Made by a program: the position numbers and the translations under genes. The notes below the pieces were generated by a model, which saw only the letters and a list, made by a program, of their open reading frames with translations, made no database searches and had not been told where the DNA came from. A stretch of 64,000 bases of DNA, taken from NCBI RefSeq assembly GCF_026342405.1, contig NZ_JAPEMU010000002.1, positions 186,001 to 250,000 of the forward strand. The letters run 5' to 3'. Shown here one piece after another: positions 44,584 to 54,403 of the stretch (positions are counted from its first letter, which is position 1; each line of letters starts with the position of its first letter). This stretch comes from Kitasatospora sp. NBC_00240. GTDB taxonomy: Bacteria > Actinomycetota > Actinomycetes > Streptomycetales > Streptomycetaceae.

Positions 44584-45582
44584 TCAGTCACGCCTGCGCA
44601 GCGTCTGGTCCACGCTGACGGCGCCAAGAATCAGCAGTCCTTCCAGGACCTGCTGATAGGTCGTGTCGAAGCCCAGCAGGTTGAAGCCGTTGCCGATCAG
44701 GGTGAGGATCGCGATCCCGACCAGCCCCCGCCAGAGTGCGCCTTGCCCGCCCAGGACGCTGGTGCCGCCGACGACCGCCGCCGCGATGGCTGAGAGCTCC
44801 AGCAGGGAGCCCATGTCCGCCTGGGCGGACCCGCCGCGTGACGCCAGGACCAGACCGGCGAGCGCGGCGCACACACTGCTCAGCACCAGCACCGCCACCC
44901 GCACCGCCCCGACTCGGATGCCCGAGAGACGCGCCGCCTCGGCGTTTCCGCCGACCGCGTAGACCCGTCGGCCGAAGGTGGTACCGGCGAGGAGCAGCCA
45001 CAGCGCCGCGGCGACCAGGAGGAACAGCACGGAGGCCGGTGTGACACCCGCGGGCAGGTCCGGCCGGGCGAGGAGCTGGAATCGGGGGAGCTGCCGGGCC
45101 TGCGGATAGACGATGGCCCCCGCGGTCAGGATCAGGGCCAGTCCTCGGTAGACGAAGCCGAGCGCCAGCGTCCCGATGAAGGAGTGCACCCCTATCCGGA
45201 TTACCACGGCTCCGTTGACCAGGCCGCACAGCGCCCCGGTGAGGATGCCGGCGCAGGCGCCCCACAGGATGCCGAACTGGCCGGTCACGAGGACGGATGT
45301 GACGGCTGACAGGGCGAGGACGGCGCTCATGGACAGGTCGAACAGTCCGCACAGCAGGCACAGGGTGGCGGCGCAGGCCAGGAGACCGGGCACCGCTGCC
45401 TGGTCCAACAGGTTGACCAGGTTGGTGCTGGTGAGGAAGGCGTCGGTCGACATGGACAGCCAGAGCACGAGCACGAGCAGGCTCAACAGGATGCCGTGGT
45501 CGCGAACGATCTCGGGCCGGCGGACACGGGAGGGGCGCGTCGGCCCGCTCGCGCTGCGCTGGGCCTCTCCCGGGTGGTTCAC
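44584..45582 (-). CDS. ABC transporter permease, ribose/sugar (CUT2) type
   Basis: 332 residues, GTG start overlapping the stop of the ATPase gene (GTGA). Eight to ten hydrophobic segments are visible, for example 'ILLSLLVLVLWLSM', 'LLACAATLCLLCGLFDLSMS', 'SVLFLLVAAALWLLLAGTTF' and 'VAVLVLSSVCAALAGLVLAS'. The conserved family motif 'TTFGRRVYAVGGNAEAARLS' followed by GI and 'AAVVGGTSVLGGQG' are present. It forms the membrane channel with the ATPase and binding protein encoded upstream. Confidence 0.92.
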   Translation of the reverse strand: MNHPGEAQRSASGPTRPSRVRRPEIVRDHGILLSLLVLVLWLSMSTDAFLTSTNLVNLLDQAAVPGLLACAATLCLLCGLFDLSMSAVLALSAVTSVLVTGQFGILWGACAGILTGALCGLVNGAVVIRIGVHSFIGTLALGFVYRGLALILTAGAIVYPQARQLPRFQLLARPDLPAGVTPASVLFLLVAAALWLLLAGTTFGRRVYAVGGNAEAARLSGIRVGAVRVAVLVLSSVCAALAGLVLASRGGSAQADMGSLLELSAIAAAVVGGTSVLGGQGALWRGLVGIAILTLIGNGFNLLGFDTTYQQVLEGLLILGAVSVDQTLRRRD

Positions 45583-47162
45583 GCCGTGCCTCCCGCCGGC
45601 CCGCGGCCCTCGGGGGACGCTGCCGCGATGACGTCCTGCCGGGTCGCGGACCCGCGGGCGAAAGCGGCCTCCACCCGTCCCTGCCTCATCACCAGCACGC
45701 GGTGGGACAGGGTGATGACCTCGTCGATGTCCGAGGAGGCGATCAGCACCGCCACCCCCTGCCGCGCCAAGCCGACCAGCAGCTCGTGGATCTGGGCTTT
45801 GGCGGCGACGTCCACGCCGCGGGTCGGCTCGTCGGCCAGCAGCACGGTGGGCCTGTACAGCAGCCATTTGCCGAACAGGACCTTCTGCTGGTTTCCGCCT
45901 GACAGCCGGCGTACCGGGTCGCGGGCATGGGCGCCGCGTACCGCGAGCCGGTCCATGGCCTGCGCGACGACGGTGGCCTCGGCGCGCAGCCGGAGGAACC
46001 CGGCACGCTGCCGGGTTCCCAGAGTCGCCAGCGCGAGGTTCTCACGCACCGGGCGGCCCCCCACCAACCCCTGCTCCGCCCGGGACTCGGGAACCAGGAC
46101 GAGGCCGGCCCTGATCGCGTGCGCGGGCGAAGCCCGGCGCAGCGGGCGCCCGGCCACTTCGACCGTGCCCGCGACGGGCCGGTCGGCACCGAAGACGGCC
46201 CGCAGCACGGCGGAGCGTCCGCTGCCCACCATCCCCGTGATCCCGACGATCTCTCCGGCCCGGACCTCGAAGTCCACCCCGCCGCACGCAGCGGACGGGC
46301 GCAGCGCGTGGACCGCCAGCTGCACCGGAGCGCCGGGGGGCACCGGATCGGGCTCCGGGCCGGGGAGGGACGTCGGCTTACCCGTCAGGAGTTGGACCAG
46401 GTTCTCCCGTGTCTGCTCGCGGGCTGGGCCGGTGAACACCTGCCGGCCCTCGCGCAGGACAGTGACCGTGTCGCAGGCCCCAAGAACGTCGTCGAGGTGG
46501 TGCGAGGCCAGGACCACCGCGACGCCGGTGTTGGCAAGCGCGCGCACCTGCGCGGCCAGCCGCCTCGCCTCGACCACGGTCAGCAGTGCCGTCGACTCGT
46601 CCATCACCAGAATCCGGGCATCGTGCGCGAGCGCCCGCAGCATCTCGACCTGCTGGCGATCAACGAGGGACAGATCCCGCACCAGGGTGTCCGGACGGAG
46701 CCCGAACCCGCCGAGGGACAGCAGCCGGTCGAAGGTCCGGCGATCGGCACGCGAACTGCGCAGGCCCGCCCGGTGCGACCAGGTGCCGAGCATGACATTG
46801 TCCAGGACGGTCATGTCCGGTACCAGCACGGGCTCCTGGCCGAGCAGGGCGATCCCGTGCCGCAGAGCCTCACGCGGACTGCCGGTTCGCACCTGTGTTC
46901 CATCGACGAGTACCCGGCCGTCGTCCACGGGAACCACGCCGGCTACGGCACGCAGCAGGGTGCTCTTCCCCGCGCCGTTCCCACCGACCAGGCCGTGGAC
47001 CTCGCCGCCGCGCACGGAGAGTGTCACATCGTGGAGGACCCGAGTGCGTCCGAAGGCCTTACCGATTCGCTCCACGCGCAGGTGGACGGAGGCGCCGCGC
47101 TGCTGCGCCTTGCGGGCAGGGCCGCGCTGCCGGAGGTGCGCCGCCTGGCCCGGTCGCCTCAT
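45579..47162 (-). CDS. ABC transporter ATPase, two-domain (RbsA type)
   Basis: 527 residues; ATG overlaps the binding-protein stop (ATGA). There are two nucleotide-binding domains. The first has Walker A 'GGNGAGKSTLLRAVAG' and Walker B 'ARILVMDESTALL', but its signature is weak ('LSLVDRQQVEML'). The second has a degenerate Walker A 'MVGSGRSAVLRAVFG', signature 'RLSGGNQQKVLFGKWL' and Walker B 'TVLLADEPTRGVDVAAK'. This asymmetry is usual for RbsA/MglA-type ATPases. It energises import with the CUT2 permease. Confidence 0.93.
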   Translation of the reverse strand: MRRPGQAAHLRQRGPARKAQQRGASVHLRVERIGKAFGRTRVLHDVTLSVRGGEVHGLVGGNGAGKSTLLRAVAGVVPVDDGRVLVDGTQVRTGSPREALRHGIALLGQEPVLVPDMTVLDNVMLGTWSHRAGLRSSRADRRTFDRLLSLGGFGLRPDTLVRDLSLVDRQQVEMLRALAHDARILVMDESTALLTVVEARRLAAQVRALANTGVAVVLASHHLDDVLGACDTVTVLREGRQVFTGPAREQTRENLVQLLTGKPTSLPGPEPDPVPPGAPVQLAVHALRPSAACGGVDFEVRAGEIVGITGMVGSGRSAVLRAVFGADRPVAGTVEVAGRPLRRASPAHAIRAGLVLVPESRAEQGLVGGRPVRENLALATLGTRQRAGFLRLRAEATVVAQAMDRLAVRGAHARDPVRRLSGGNQQKVLFGKWLLYRPTVLLADEPTRGVDVAAKAQIHELLVGLARQGVAVLIASSDIDEVITLSHRVLVMRQGRVEAAFARGSATRQDVIAAASPEGRGPAGGTA

Positions 47163-48175
47163 TCGTCGTACTCGCCGGTGAGTTCCTGGAGTGATTCGAA
47201 GGTGGCCGCACCGCCGTGAGGCACCAGATCGGTGACTGTGAGGGTTGTCGGTACGCTCGCACCACGGGCTTTGTCCAGGCCGAGCGCGGCGGCCTTGGAC
47301 CCCATGGTGGTGGGCGCCACGTAGTAGAGGCCGAACCAACGGCTCTGCTTCACTGCGTTTACGGCCTGATGTGAGCCGCCGTTGCCCACGAAGGCGATGG
47401 ACTTGCCCTCTGCCACGGCCTCCGCGCCGGCTATCGCCTGCGTGGATCCGATGACGACGTTCACATCGGGGTGGGCCTGCAGGATGTCCTGCATCGCCGT
47501 ACGGCCGCTCTGCTGCGTGTAGCCACCCTCGACGTCGGCGACCAGTTGGATGTCGGGGCCGGCTGCCTTCAGCGTGTCCTTGACCGCCTTGGTACGGGCG
47601 TTGTCCAGGGGGAGGCTCTTCATGCCCTCCAGGTAGGCGACCCGGCACGGCTTGGTCTTCGTGGCCCCGCAGGCATTGATGCCGAGGCTGCCCAGCTTGG
47701 TGCCGTTGTCTGTGGGCACGTCGACCAGGGAGATGACTCCGGGCAGCTGCGGCTCCGCAGTGTCGAACCGTGGGCCGATGGGTGTGAAGACCGCGACAAC
47801 TGCGATGTCGGCGGCCAGCGCTGCTTGGACGGGCAGTTGCACGGCGTTGCCGTCGTTCGCCTGGATGATGAAGACATCGAAGCGCTTGGAGGTGATGGCG
47901 TCCTGAATCTGCCGCACCTGGGTCTGCGTGTCGAAGTTGGGGTCGAAGAACTGGGCGGTCGCGTTGTGCGCCTTGGCGTACTGCTCGACTCCTGTGAACG
48001 TCGCCGTCGCGAACGAGTTGGCCTTGGCGAACCCGAAGAAGGCGATCCGTTTAGGTGCATCCGAGGCCGAGGCCGCGCGCTCGCCGGTGCTCGTGGTGGC
48101 CGTACCCGAGGCGGAACAGGCCGTCGGTAGGAGCAGTACTCCTACTGCGGCCGTCAGGGCCCCCCATCGCCTCAT
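47159..48175 (-). CDS. ABC transporter substrate-binding lipoprotein
   Basis: 338 residues. The signal peptide ends in a lipobox, 'LLLPTAC' (Cys at about 20). The mature part is a periplasmic-binding-protein type 1 fold of the ribose class: 'KRIAFFGFAKANSFATATFT' at the start, 'FDVFIIQANDGNAVQLPVQA' and 'VNVVIGSTQAIAGAEAVAEG'. It is the first gene of the minus-strand unit. The ligand is unknown; because hydantoin-type enzymes follow, it may bind a cyclic amide or nucleoside-like compound rather than a sugar. Confidence 0.92.
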   Translation of the reverse strand: MRRWGALTAAVGVLLLPTACSASGTATTSTGERAASASDAPKRIAFFGFAKANSFATATFTGVEQYAKAHNATAQFFDPNFDTQTQVRQIQDAITSKRFDVFIIQANDGNAVQLPVQAALAADIAVVAVFTPIGPRFDTAEPQLPGVISLVDVPTDNGTKLGSLGINACGATKTKPCRVAYLEGMKSLPLDNARTKAVKDTLKAAGPDIQLVADVEGGYTQQSGRTAMQDILQAHPDVNVVIGSTQAIAGAEAVAEGKSIAFVGNGGSHQAVNAVKQSRWFGLYYVAPTTMGSKAAALGLDKARGASVPTTLTVTDLVPHGGAATFESLQELTGEYDE

Positions 48176-49179
48176 GTGTTTCTCCTATCGGTACGAATCC
48201 CGGGAACCGGATGGCCTCCGGTCGGCAAATCCCGTCTTGCGACCTGAGGTCCGCCGTGAATGGCGACCAATCTCCGGATTAACATACACGAATCAGCCCT
48301 CCCACCACCCGAGTTGTCTTTGGATCAGAAAATGACGTCGGCTCACGGGGAACAAATTTCGTGCGTCATGTTCCTCTCGTTCCGGCTTATTCGGTCCCGC
48401 TTTGGGTGGTTTCGTGAGCGTGGCGAACGGCTCTCTTCGCCCCTGCTCGGGACCTTCGGGGCACTTTCCCCAGGGGGCCCAATTATTTGGGCCTCCCGCT
48501 CCGGGGGCCGCCCGCAATACAATCCCGCAGAAATTTGCATGGCCCGAGCGCATTCACCGTTCGCGGGTCCATGGACACCTCGCAGTCGGGGAAGGTCGAG
48601 GCGGGACTTTCAGGCCCACGAGTAATTTGACTTGTGGCCCCCAGGAGACCATGAGGATCTTTGCCGCTATTCGCACATGAGTACGATGCGGTAGTCCTCA
48701 CAGCCCGTTGCTCCGCCGTGCCCTGCGACCGCCGAGACCGCCGCCTCCACGCCTCTGTCGCCGCGGATCAGAGCGGGGCGTTCTCTCAACCGGAAGCCGC
48801 TGGTTCACCGTCAGGATTGTCCACTGGAAAGGGTCTTCCGGCGGATGCGGACAACGGGCGGAGCTGCTCGCGCGCCCGGCGTGTGAGGGCGGTCCGACCT
48901 GCCGCAATGGCAGGCCAGCTGCCCGGTCGACAGGTCGAATGTGCGGAGAGTCCACCTGCGGCCCCGTCCAGTGGGCGCGAGGCCCACAGTCGCAGCTAAC
49001 CGCATCACTACCGTCATCTCATTCAAGTCCACGGCTCGGTGAGCCCCCAGCCCTCACCGAGCCGAGCGACTGCTGTGGGTCACGGACCGGTCTCCCCGGT
49101 GTCGAGGGATCTTAGGGATCCTCGGAACGTGGGAGCGGGACATCAGTGGGCCAGCCGCCTTGGGAGAGGGAGAACGCCG
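48176..49179. other. 1-kb divergent intergenic region
   Basis: Lies between the importer operon (minus) and the ATP-binding protein gene (plus). No gene is convincing. GGCCCA and TGGGCC form an inverted pair around an A/T core at 48476-48493, a possible operator. Promoters for both directions are expected here. Confidence 0.45.
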
Positions 49180-49647
49180 ATGTCAGTCATCTACCACGAC
49201 CGAAGGGACTCCGGACGGCTTCATTCGACGGCGTTCAGCACCGAGAGCGCGGCCGGCCTCGGGCACAGCACGCTCTTCCGGCCACTGCCCTGCGAAGTGG
49301 CGTCTGTGCGTCGGCATGTACGGGAGGTCGTCATCACCTGCCGGCCGCCCGCCTCATACCCGCTGGACACGGTTCAGCTGGTCGCCACCGAGCTGTTCAC
49401 GAACGCGGTCAGGCACTCCGCCCATCATGGGGCACCTCTGCTGGTGGTCGTCCAGGAGCGGAGGACCACCCTCCGGGTGGAGGTGCACGATCCGGACCCG
49501 GAAATGCTGGTGGCTCCCGCGCGGCCCGATCTGGCCGACTCCGGCCGAGGACTCCTGCTGGTCGACCTGTTGTCGCAGGAATGGGGAGTGGTCCCGGGGC
49601 CGACCGGCAAGATGGTCTTCGCAGAGATCGCCGGGCCCTGCCGGTGA
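49180..49647 (+). CDS. RsbW-like ATP-binding protein
   Basis: 155 residues; ATG after GAGAGGGAGAACGCCG. GHKL ATPase of the HATPase_c_2 class: N-box 'VATELFTNAVRHSAHHGAPL', G1-like 'VHDPDPEMLV', G2 'LADSGRGLLLVDLLSQEWGV'. It is a common type of Streptomyces regulator that usually works with an anti-anti-sigma factor. It sits between the two halves of the hydantoin island on the opposite strand, with no obvious partner gene. Confidence 0.85.
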   Translation: MSVIYHDRRDSGRLHSTAFSTESAAGLGHSTLFRPLPCEVASVRRHVREVVITCRPPASYPLDTVQLVATELFTNAVRHSAHHGAPLLVVVQERRTTLRVEVHDPDPEMLVAPARPDLADSGRGLLLVDLLSQEWGVVPGPTGKMVFAEIAGPCR

Positions 49648-49853
49648 CGGCCCATCGCCGGCGCGACTCCTCCTGGGCACCACACCGCCAAGAGCCCGGC
49701 CAGCCTCTCTGCGCTGGCGCTGGCGGCCACAGGTCCGGTTCCGGTGCGGGGCGTCCCCTGCGGTACCCATGAGAGCGCGGACGCCCATCGACCACGGCCA
49801 AACCGATCCCATCGCGATCGGAACCGCCCCGCCGCAGCCACCGCACCGGACAT

Positions 49854-49894
49854 GACTGGGCCGCCGACGCCTCTCCGTCGTCTGCGGCCCAGTC
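49854..49894. terminator. hairpin between convergent genes
   Basis: GACTGGGCCGC (49854-49864) pairs perfectly with 49884-49894, and the loop contains a second small stem (CGACG/CGTCG). It is placed between the ATP-binding protein stop (49647) and the hyuB stop (49946), so it is a likely bidirectional terminator. Confidence 0.65.
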
Positions 49895-49945
49895 GGGCTT
49901 CCCATCGGAAGTCCGACTACCCGGCTGCCCCGCGAAGCGCGGACG

Positions 49946-51625
49946 TCACAGGTGCGCGGACGGCGCCACCTGTCCCCCACCGACGCCAGTGACGTACCTG
50001 TCCAGGAGGTCCGATCGGACGGCTTCCGAGCTGCGCTCGGCGGGGTCGCCGAATCCTCCTCCTCCGCCCGTCATGCAGCGGACCACGTCCCCGGCCCGCA
50101 GAGCCAGGCCGTTGCACTTCAGCACGTGCCGCTCTTCCGGTCGGCCCGGATTGATCACCACCTCGGGCGGTGCGGCGTCCTGTCCGCCGAACAGGCCCCA
50201 GGCCGGCGTCACCGAACGCTCGAACCACAGTGAGACGGCGCAGTCCTGCAGCGCGACGTACTCGCGGACGACCCCGTTGCCTCCGCGCCACCGGCCGCGG
50301 CCGCCCGAGTCCGGTCGCACCTCGTAGCGGGTGACACGCAGCGGATACCGTGCCTCCAGCACCTCGATCGGCACGTCCTTCAGCGAACCGTTCACATTGT
50401 TGATGAGAGCGCTCTGCCCGTCCGAGCCGTTCCAGGCCCCCCAGCCTCCCAGCGTGGCCTCCAGGCTCACGTACTCCAGGCCGCTGCGAGCATCGGTGCC
50501 CGTGAACATCACAACCATGGAGTCGCCGTAACTCGCCGCCGCCACCTGATCCGGCAGGGCCGGAGCCAGCGCCTTGGCGACCAGGTCGATGAGCAGCCCC
50601 AGATGGGAGAAGTACCACTGGCATGCGGCCGGCGGGCGAGCCCCGAGTACCGAGCCATCGCGTACCTTCACGCTCAGCGGGCGAAACGATCCTCCGTTTC
50701 CCGGGACATCAGGGCTCACCAGTAGTTTGTATCCCACGCGGCAGGCGGATACGGCTTGTGCGGCGCCGCAGTTCACCGGACCGGTGGTCTGGTCCGCGGA
50801 CCGGGTCACGTCGAACTCGACGTCGCTTCCGGAGACGGTGATCTGCAGCTTGATCAGAACCGGGCTGCTCAGGTCGATCCCGTCGTTGTCCAGGGCTCCT
50901 TCGGCGGTGTAGACGCCGTCGGGGATCCTGGCGACGACCTCCCGTTCCATCCGCTCGGTCTGTGCGAAGATCTCGTCCCGGGCGGCTCGGACGGTGGCCG
51001 TTCCGAATCGCCTCACGATCTCCTCCAGGCGGACCTGCCCTGTGCGGATGGTGGCGATCATGGCCTGCATGTCGCCCCTGGTCGGGTACGGGAAGCGGAC
51101 GTTGGCCGCGATGGTCTCCACCACCGCGGTGACCTCCTGGCCGGCTTCCACCAGCTTCTGCGGCCCCAGCCGAAGGCCCTCCTGGAAGATGGTCACCGAG
51201 TCCATCGAACCTCCGGGGTCCTTTGAGCCGACATCGATCCAGTGCGCCCGGGTGGCGGTAAACCCGACGAGGTCGGCATCGACGAACACGGGCCCGAAGA
51301 TCGTGACGTCGTTGAGATGGGTCCCGGCGACATAGCTGTCGTTGAGGATCCAGACGTCACCGGGTTGCCAGGCCTCCCGGCCGAAGCGCTCCTCGGTTGC
51401 CGCCGTACAGCTCTCCAGATTTCCCAGGAAGATCGGCAGGCCCGAAGACTGCCCGAGGACGCGATGCTCGTCGTCCAGCAGCGCCACCACGCAGTCCCCG
51501 CACTCGTAGATGACGGGCGTGTAGGCCGATCGCATCAAGGTGGCGTTCATGTCGTCGGCCGCGGAGATGACGGCATTGCGGATGATCTCGATCGTCACCG
51601 GGTCGATCGGCTGATTGTCGGTCAC
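49946..51625 (-). CDS. hyuB: hydantoinase B / 5-oxoprolinase subunit
   Basis: 559 residues, full length for HyuB. Motifs: 'DPVTIEIIRNAVISAADDMN' at the start, 'GDVWILNDSYVAGTHLNDVT', 'HWIDVGSKDPGGSMDSVTIF', 'VNCGAAQAVSACRVGYKLLV', 'PDSGGRGRWRGGNGVVREYV' and the glycine-rich tail 'MTGGGGGFGDPAER'. With HyuA it opens hydantoin or related cyclic amide rings using ATP. The start overlaps the hyuA stop (ATGA), indicating a coupled pair. Confidence 0.95.
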   Translation of the reverse strand: MTDNQPIDPVTIEIIRNAVISAADDMNATLMRSAYTPVIYECGDCVVALLDDEHRVLGQSSGLPIFLGNLESCTAATEERFGREAWQPGDVWILNDSYVAGTHLNDVTIFGPVFVDADLVGFTATRAHWIDVGSKDPGGSMDSVTIFQEGLRLGPQKLVEAGQEVTAVVETIAANVRFPYPTRGDMQAMIATIRTGQVRLEEIVRRFGTATVRAARDEIFAQTERMEREVVARIPDGVYTAEGALDNDGIDLSSPVLIKLQITVSGSDVEFDVTRSADQTTGPVNCGAAQAVSACRVGYKLLVSPDVPGNGGSFRPLSVKVRDGSVLGARPPAACQWYFSHLGLLIDLVAKALAPALPDQVAAASYGDSMVVMFTGTDARSGLEYVSLEATLGGWGAWNGSDGQSALINNVNGSLKDVPIEVLEARYPLRVTRYEVRPDSGGRGRWRGGNGVVREYVALQDCAVSLWFERSVTPAWGLFGGQDAAPPEVVINPGRPEERHVLKCNGLALRAGDVVRCMTGGGGGFGDPAERSSEAVRSDLLDRYVTGVGGGQVAPSAHL

Positions 51626-53664
51626 TGCTCCTCCAAGGACATGACGAGCGAACCGTAGGAGTCCACCCGGGCCCCGAAGCCCGGCGGGACGACGGTTGTG
51701 GCCGTGTCCTCCACGACGACGGCCGGGCCGGCGAAGGCATGACCGTGCGCCAGCGCGTCACGGAAGTGGATCGGTGTCCGGTGGAGGACGCCGTCGAAGG
51801 TAACCGACCGTACCGCGTGGGGTATCGGATCGCCCGTCACGGCCGGGGCGGGTTCCGGTTCGATCCTGTCCAGGTCGCCAAACACCGCCGTGCGCAGGGT
51901 GGTGAACTCGATCGGCGCGCCGAGGTTGGCGTGCCCGTAACGAGCCTGGTGGAGGTCGGCGAAGCGTCGCGCTATCAGGGCGGGGAATCCCTTGCGAGCA
52001 GGCTCGTCCTCATCAGTCAGGGGGACGCTCAGGGTGTACTCCTGCTCGGCGTAGCGGATGTCCACCGCGTGCTCGACGTGCCGCTTCGCCCCCGGTACGT
52101 CCTCACCGCCCAGCGCGTCCAGCGCCCGCGCACCCGTGTCCGCCAGTCGGCGGGACATGTCCTGTACATCCAGGTCGCGGTCACGGCGGAAGTAGGGTTC
52201 CGTGAAGTCGCGGCGCACGGCGCTCTGAAGCATCCCCCAGGCCGAGAACGCGCCCGGCAGGTTCGGCACGAGGACCTCGCGGATCCCCAGTTCGCGTGCC
52301 AGGAACGCCCCGTGCATCGGTCCTGCGCCGCCGAAGGCCACAAGGGTGAAGTCCCGTGGTTCGATGCCGCGGGCCACGGTGATGGTTCGGATTGCCTGTG
52401 CCATCTTGGCGTTGGCGACATCGCAGACACCTTCGGCCATGGCGTGGACATCCAGGCCGAGCTCGGTGCCCAGCGCGGCCAGGGCCCGCTCGGCGAGGTC
52501 GCTGCGTAATTGCAGCCGCCCGCCGGCGAAACGGTTGTCGTCCAGCCGCCCGAGTACCAGATTGGCGTCCGTGACCGTCGGTTCGGTGCCGCCGCGGTCG
52601 TAGCAGGCAGGGCCCGGACTGGCGGCGGCGGACTGTGGTCCCACCCGCAGACCGCCGGCCTCCGCCCGGGCGACCGAGCCGCCACCGGCCCCGACGGTGT
52701 GGATGTTCACGGTGCTCATCAACATCGGAAGGCCCTCCAATGAGGCCTCCGACGACTGGTCGGGCCGACCGTCGACGATGAGCGAGACGTCGAAGGACGT
52801 GCCCCCCATGTCCATGCAGATCAGGTTGGGACGATCCACTGCCCTGGCCAGTGCCGCACCGCCGATGGCGCCCCCGACCGGACCGGACAGCAGCGTGTGC
52901 ATGGGCCGACGGCATGCCCACTCCGTCGAGGTGATGCCGCCCGAGGACTGCATCACATGTAACGGCACCCGCAGGCCCCGGTCGGCCAGATCCCCGTCGA
53001 GCCGGGAGAGGTAGCGGCGGATCGCCGGTCCGATGTAGGCGTCCACGACTGCGGACGAGGTGCGCTCGTACTCCCGCCATTCCTGGGCCACCTCGTGCGA
53101 CAGGGAGACGGGAAGGCCGGGACCGAGCTCCTCCACGAGAATCTCCCGAGTGCGGAGCTCGTGGTCGGGCCGAAGGTGGCTGAACAGATAGGCGACGGCC
53201 ACGGACTCGAAACCCTCCGCGGCGACCCGGCGAGCCGCCGCACGGATCGCCTGCTCGTCGAGCTCCTCGATCTCGGTCCCCTCCGAGCCGACCCGGCCGC
53301 CGACCGCCACGATGTCGCGGGGCGCCAGCAACGGCTCGGGCTTGCGGTAGTGCAGGTCGTACAGGCGGGTACGGGGCCCGCGGGCGATGTGGTAGACGTC
53401 AGCCGCCCCACGGGTGGCCAGGAGCATGACCCGATCTCCGCGGCGCTGCAGAAACGTGTTCAGCCCATGGGTGGTCCCGTGCACCAGGAATGAGATGTCC
53501 TCAGGAGCGACGACCGAGACACTCAGCCCTCCGAGTAGTCCCGCCGCAAGATCGTCAGGCGTCGTCGGCACCTTCTCCGCCCGGCAACGCCCGGTCTGCG
53601 CGTCATAGGTGACGACATCGGTGAAGCTGCCTCCGATGTCCATGGCCACGCGCAAACGACTCAT
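51622..53664 (-). CDS. hyuA: hydantoinase A / 5-oxoprolinase subunit
   Basis: 680 residues from the ATG at 53664, with GGGAGGTCAG upstream; longer starts further out have no ribosome site. The ATPase-fold motif 'LRVAMDIGGSFTDVVTYDAQ' lies at the N-terminus, then 'LVHGTTHGLNTFLQRRG', 'SHEVAQEWREYERTSSAVVD', 'LICMDMGGTSFDVSLIVDGR', 'HTVGAGGGSVARAEAGGLRV' and 'FGGAGPMHGAFLARELGI'. It is the ATP-binding subunit of the ring-opening amidohydrolase. First gene of the hyuA-hyuB pair; it faces away from the MFS remnant. Confidence 0.95.
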   Translation of the reverse strand: MSRLRVAMDIGGSFTDVVTYDAQTGRCRAEKVPTTPDDLAAGLLGGLSVSVVAPEDISFLVHGTTHGLNTFLQRRGDRVMLLATRGAADVYHIARGPRTRLYDLHYRKPEPLLAPRDIVAVGGRVGSEGTEIEELDEQAIRAAARRVAAEGFESVAVAYLFSHLRPDHELRTREILVEELGPGLPVSLSHEVAQEWREYERTSSAVVDAYIGPAIRRYLSRLDGDLADRGLRVPLHVMQSSGGITSTEWACRRPMHTLLSGPVGGAIGGAALARAVDRPNLICMDMGGTSFDVSLIVDGRPDQSSEASLEGLPMLMSTVNIHTVGAGGGSVARAEAGGLRVGPQSAAASPGPACYDRGGTEPTVTDANLVLGRLDDNRFAGGRLQLRSDLAERALAALGTELGLDVHAMAEGVCDVANAKMAQAIRTITVARGIEPRDFTLVAFGGAGPMHGAFLARELGIREVLVPNLPGAFSAWGMLQSAVRRDFTEPYFRRDRDLDVQDMSRRLADTGARALDALGGEDVPGAKRHVEHAVDIRYAEQEYTLSVPLTDEDEPARKGFPALIARRFADLHQARYGHANLGAPIEFTTLRTAVFGDLDRIEPEPAPAVTGDPIPHAVRSVTFDGVLHRTPIHFRDALAHGHAFAGPAVVVEDTATTVVPPGFGARVDSYGSLVMSLEEQ

Positions 53665-54403
53665 CTGACCTCCCGGTCTGTTGATGCTCCAGGCATATGC
53701 ACGGCGCGAGTCTGGCACCAGGGCACTGCCCTCAGGTGTGCGAAATGCACACCACCAACTCACGCTGCTGGGCACCCGGCTGGCCGACGTCACCACAATG
53801 CGACAGATGCACAGCCCAGCGCGGATGGGGCCGGTCGCTCACCCGACGGGCTCCTCGCGGTGGTATCCCGCTCATCGCGGCATCAGGCTCTCCTCCCTCG
53901 TCGGAACCGCTCAGGGGCGGCGTCACGCCCACCCCGCGGCAGCGCACGGAGGCGATCGGCGACTTCGATCCCCCGGTTCGCTCCGCACGGGCACAGCAGG
54001 AAGTCGCATCCGCCGCTCGCGCAAGCGGTGCCGCTCACCCCATACGCCACCGCTCTGCAGCGAAGAGTGTCCGGGCACACGCCAAAACTGAGCCCAGGAG
54101 CCCTCGACGCCGCGCCTTCTCTCGGACGACCCTCGGTCATTCGGTTCGCTCACTGAACATCCGTATCCACCAAGAGCTCCGGTCAGGCGCACACCCGCGG
54201 TGGGCAGGTCCGGAGTCCGGATCAGAGGCCGTGAGGCCCGTGAGACGGCCTCCGCCTCTTGAGACCTGTGCCCGGCCTCATGTACCCGGCCCAGGTGGCT
54301 GTGAGTCGAACCGAGCCACCAGATAGGAACTGGAGAACCCTCATGCGCGCTCCAGCAGCAACGGTGTCCGCCGCCGGGACAAGCCGCCAGGCCTGGAGGC
54401 GCA
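53665..54403. other. 739-bp divergent intergenic region
   Basis: Upstream of hyuA and of the MFS remnant; it should contain the hyuA promoter. Open frames on both strands lack ribosome sites or recognisable motifs. Confidence 0.45.

Noticed and set aside
48293..48553. Minus-strand 86-codon frame upstream of the importer operon
   Set aside because: No recognisable features and located in the expected promoter region.
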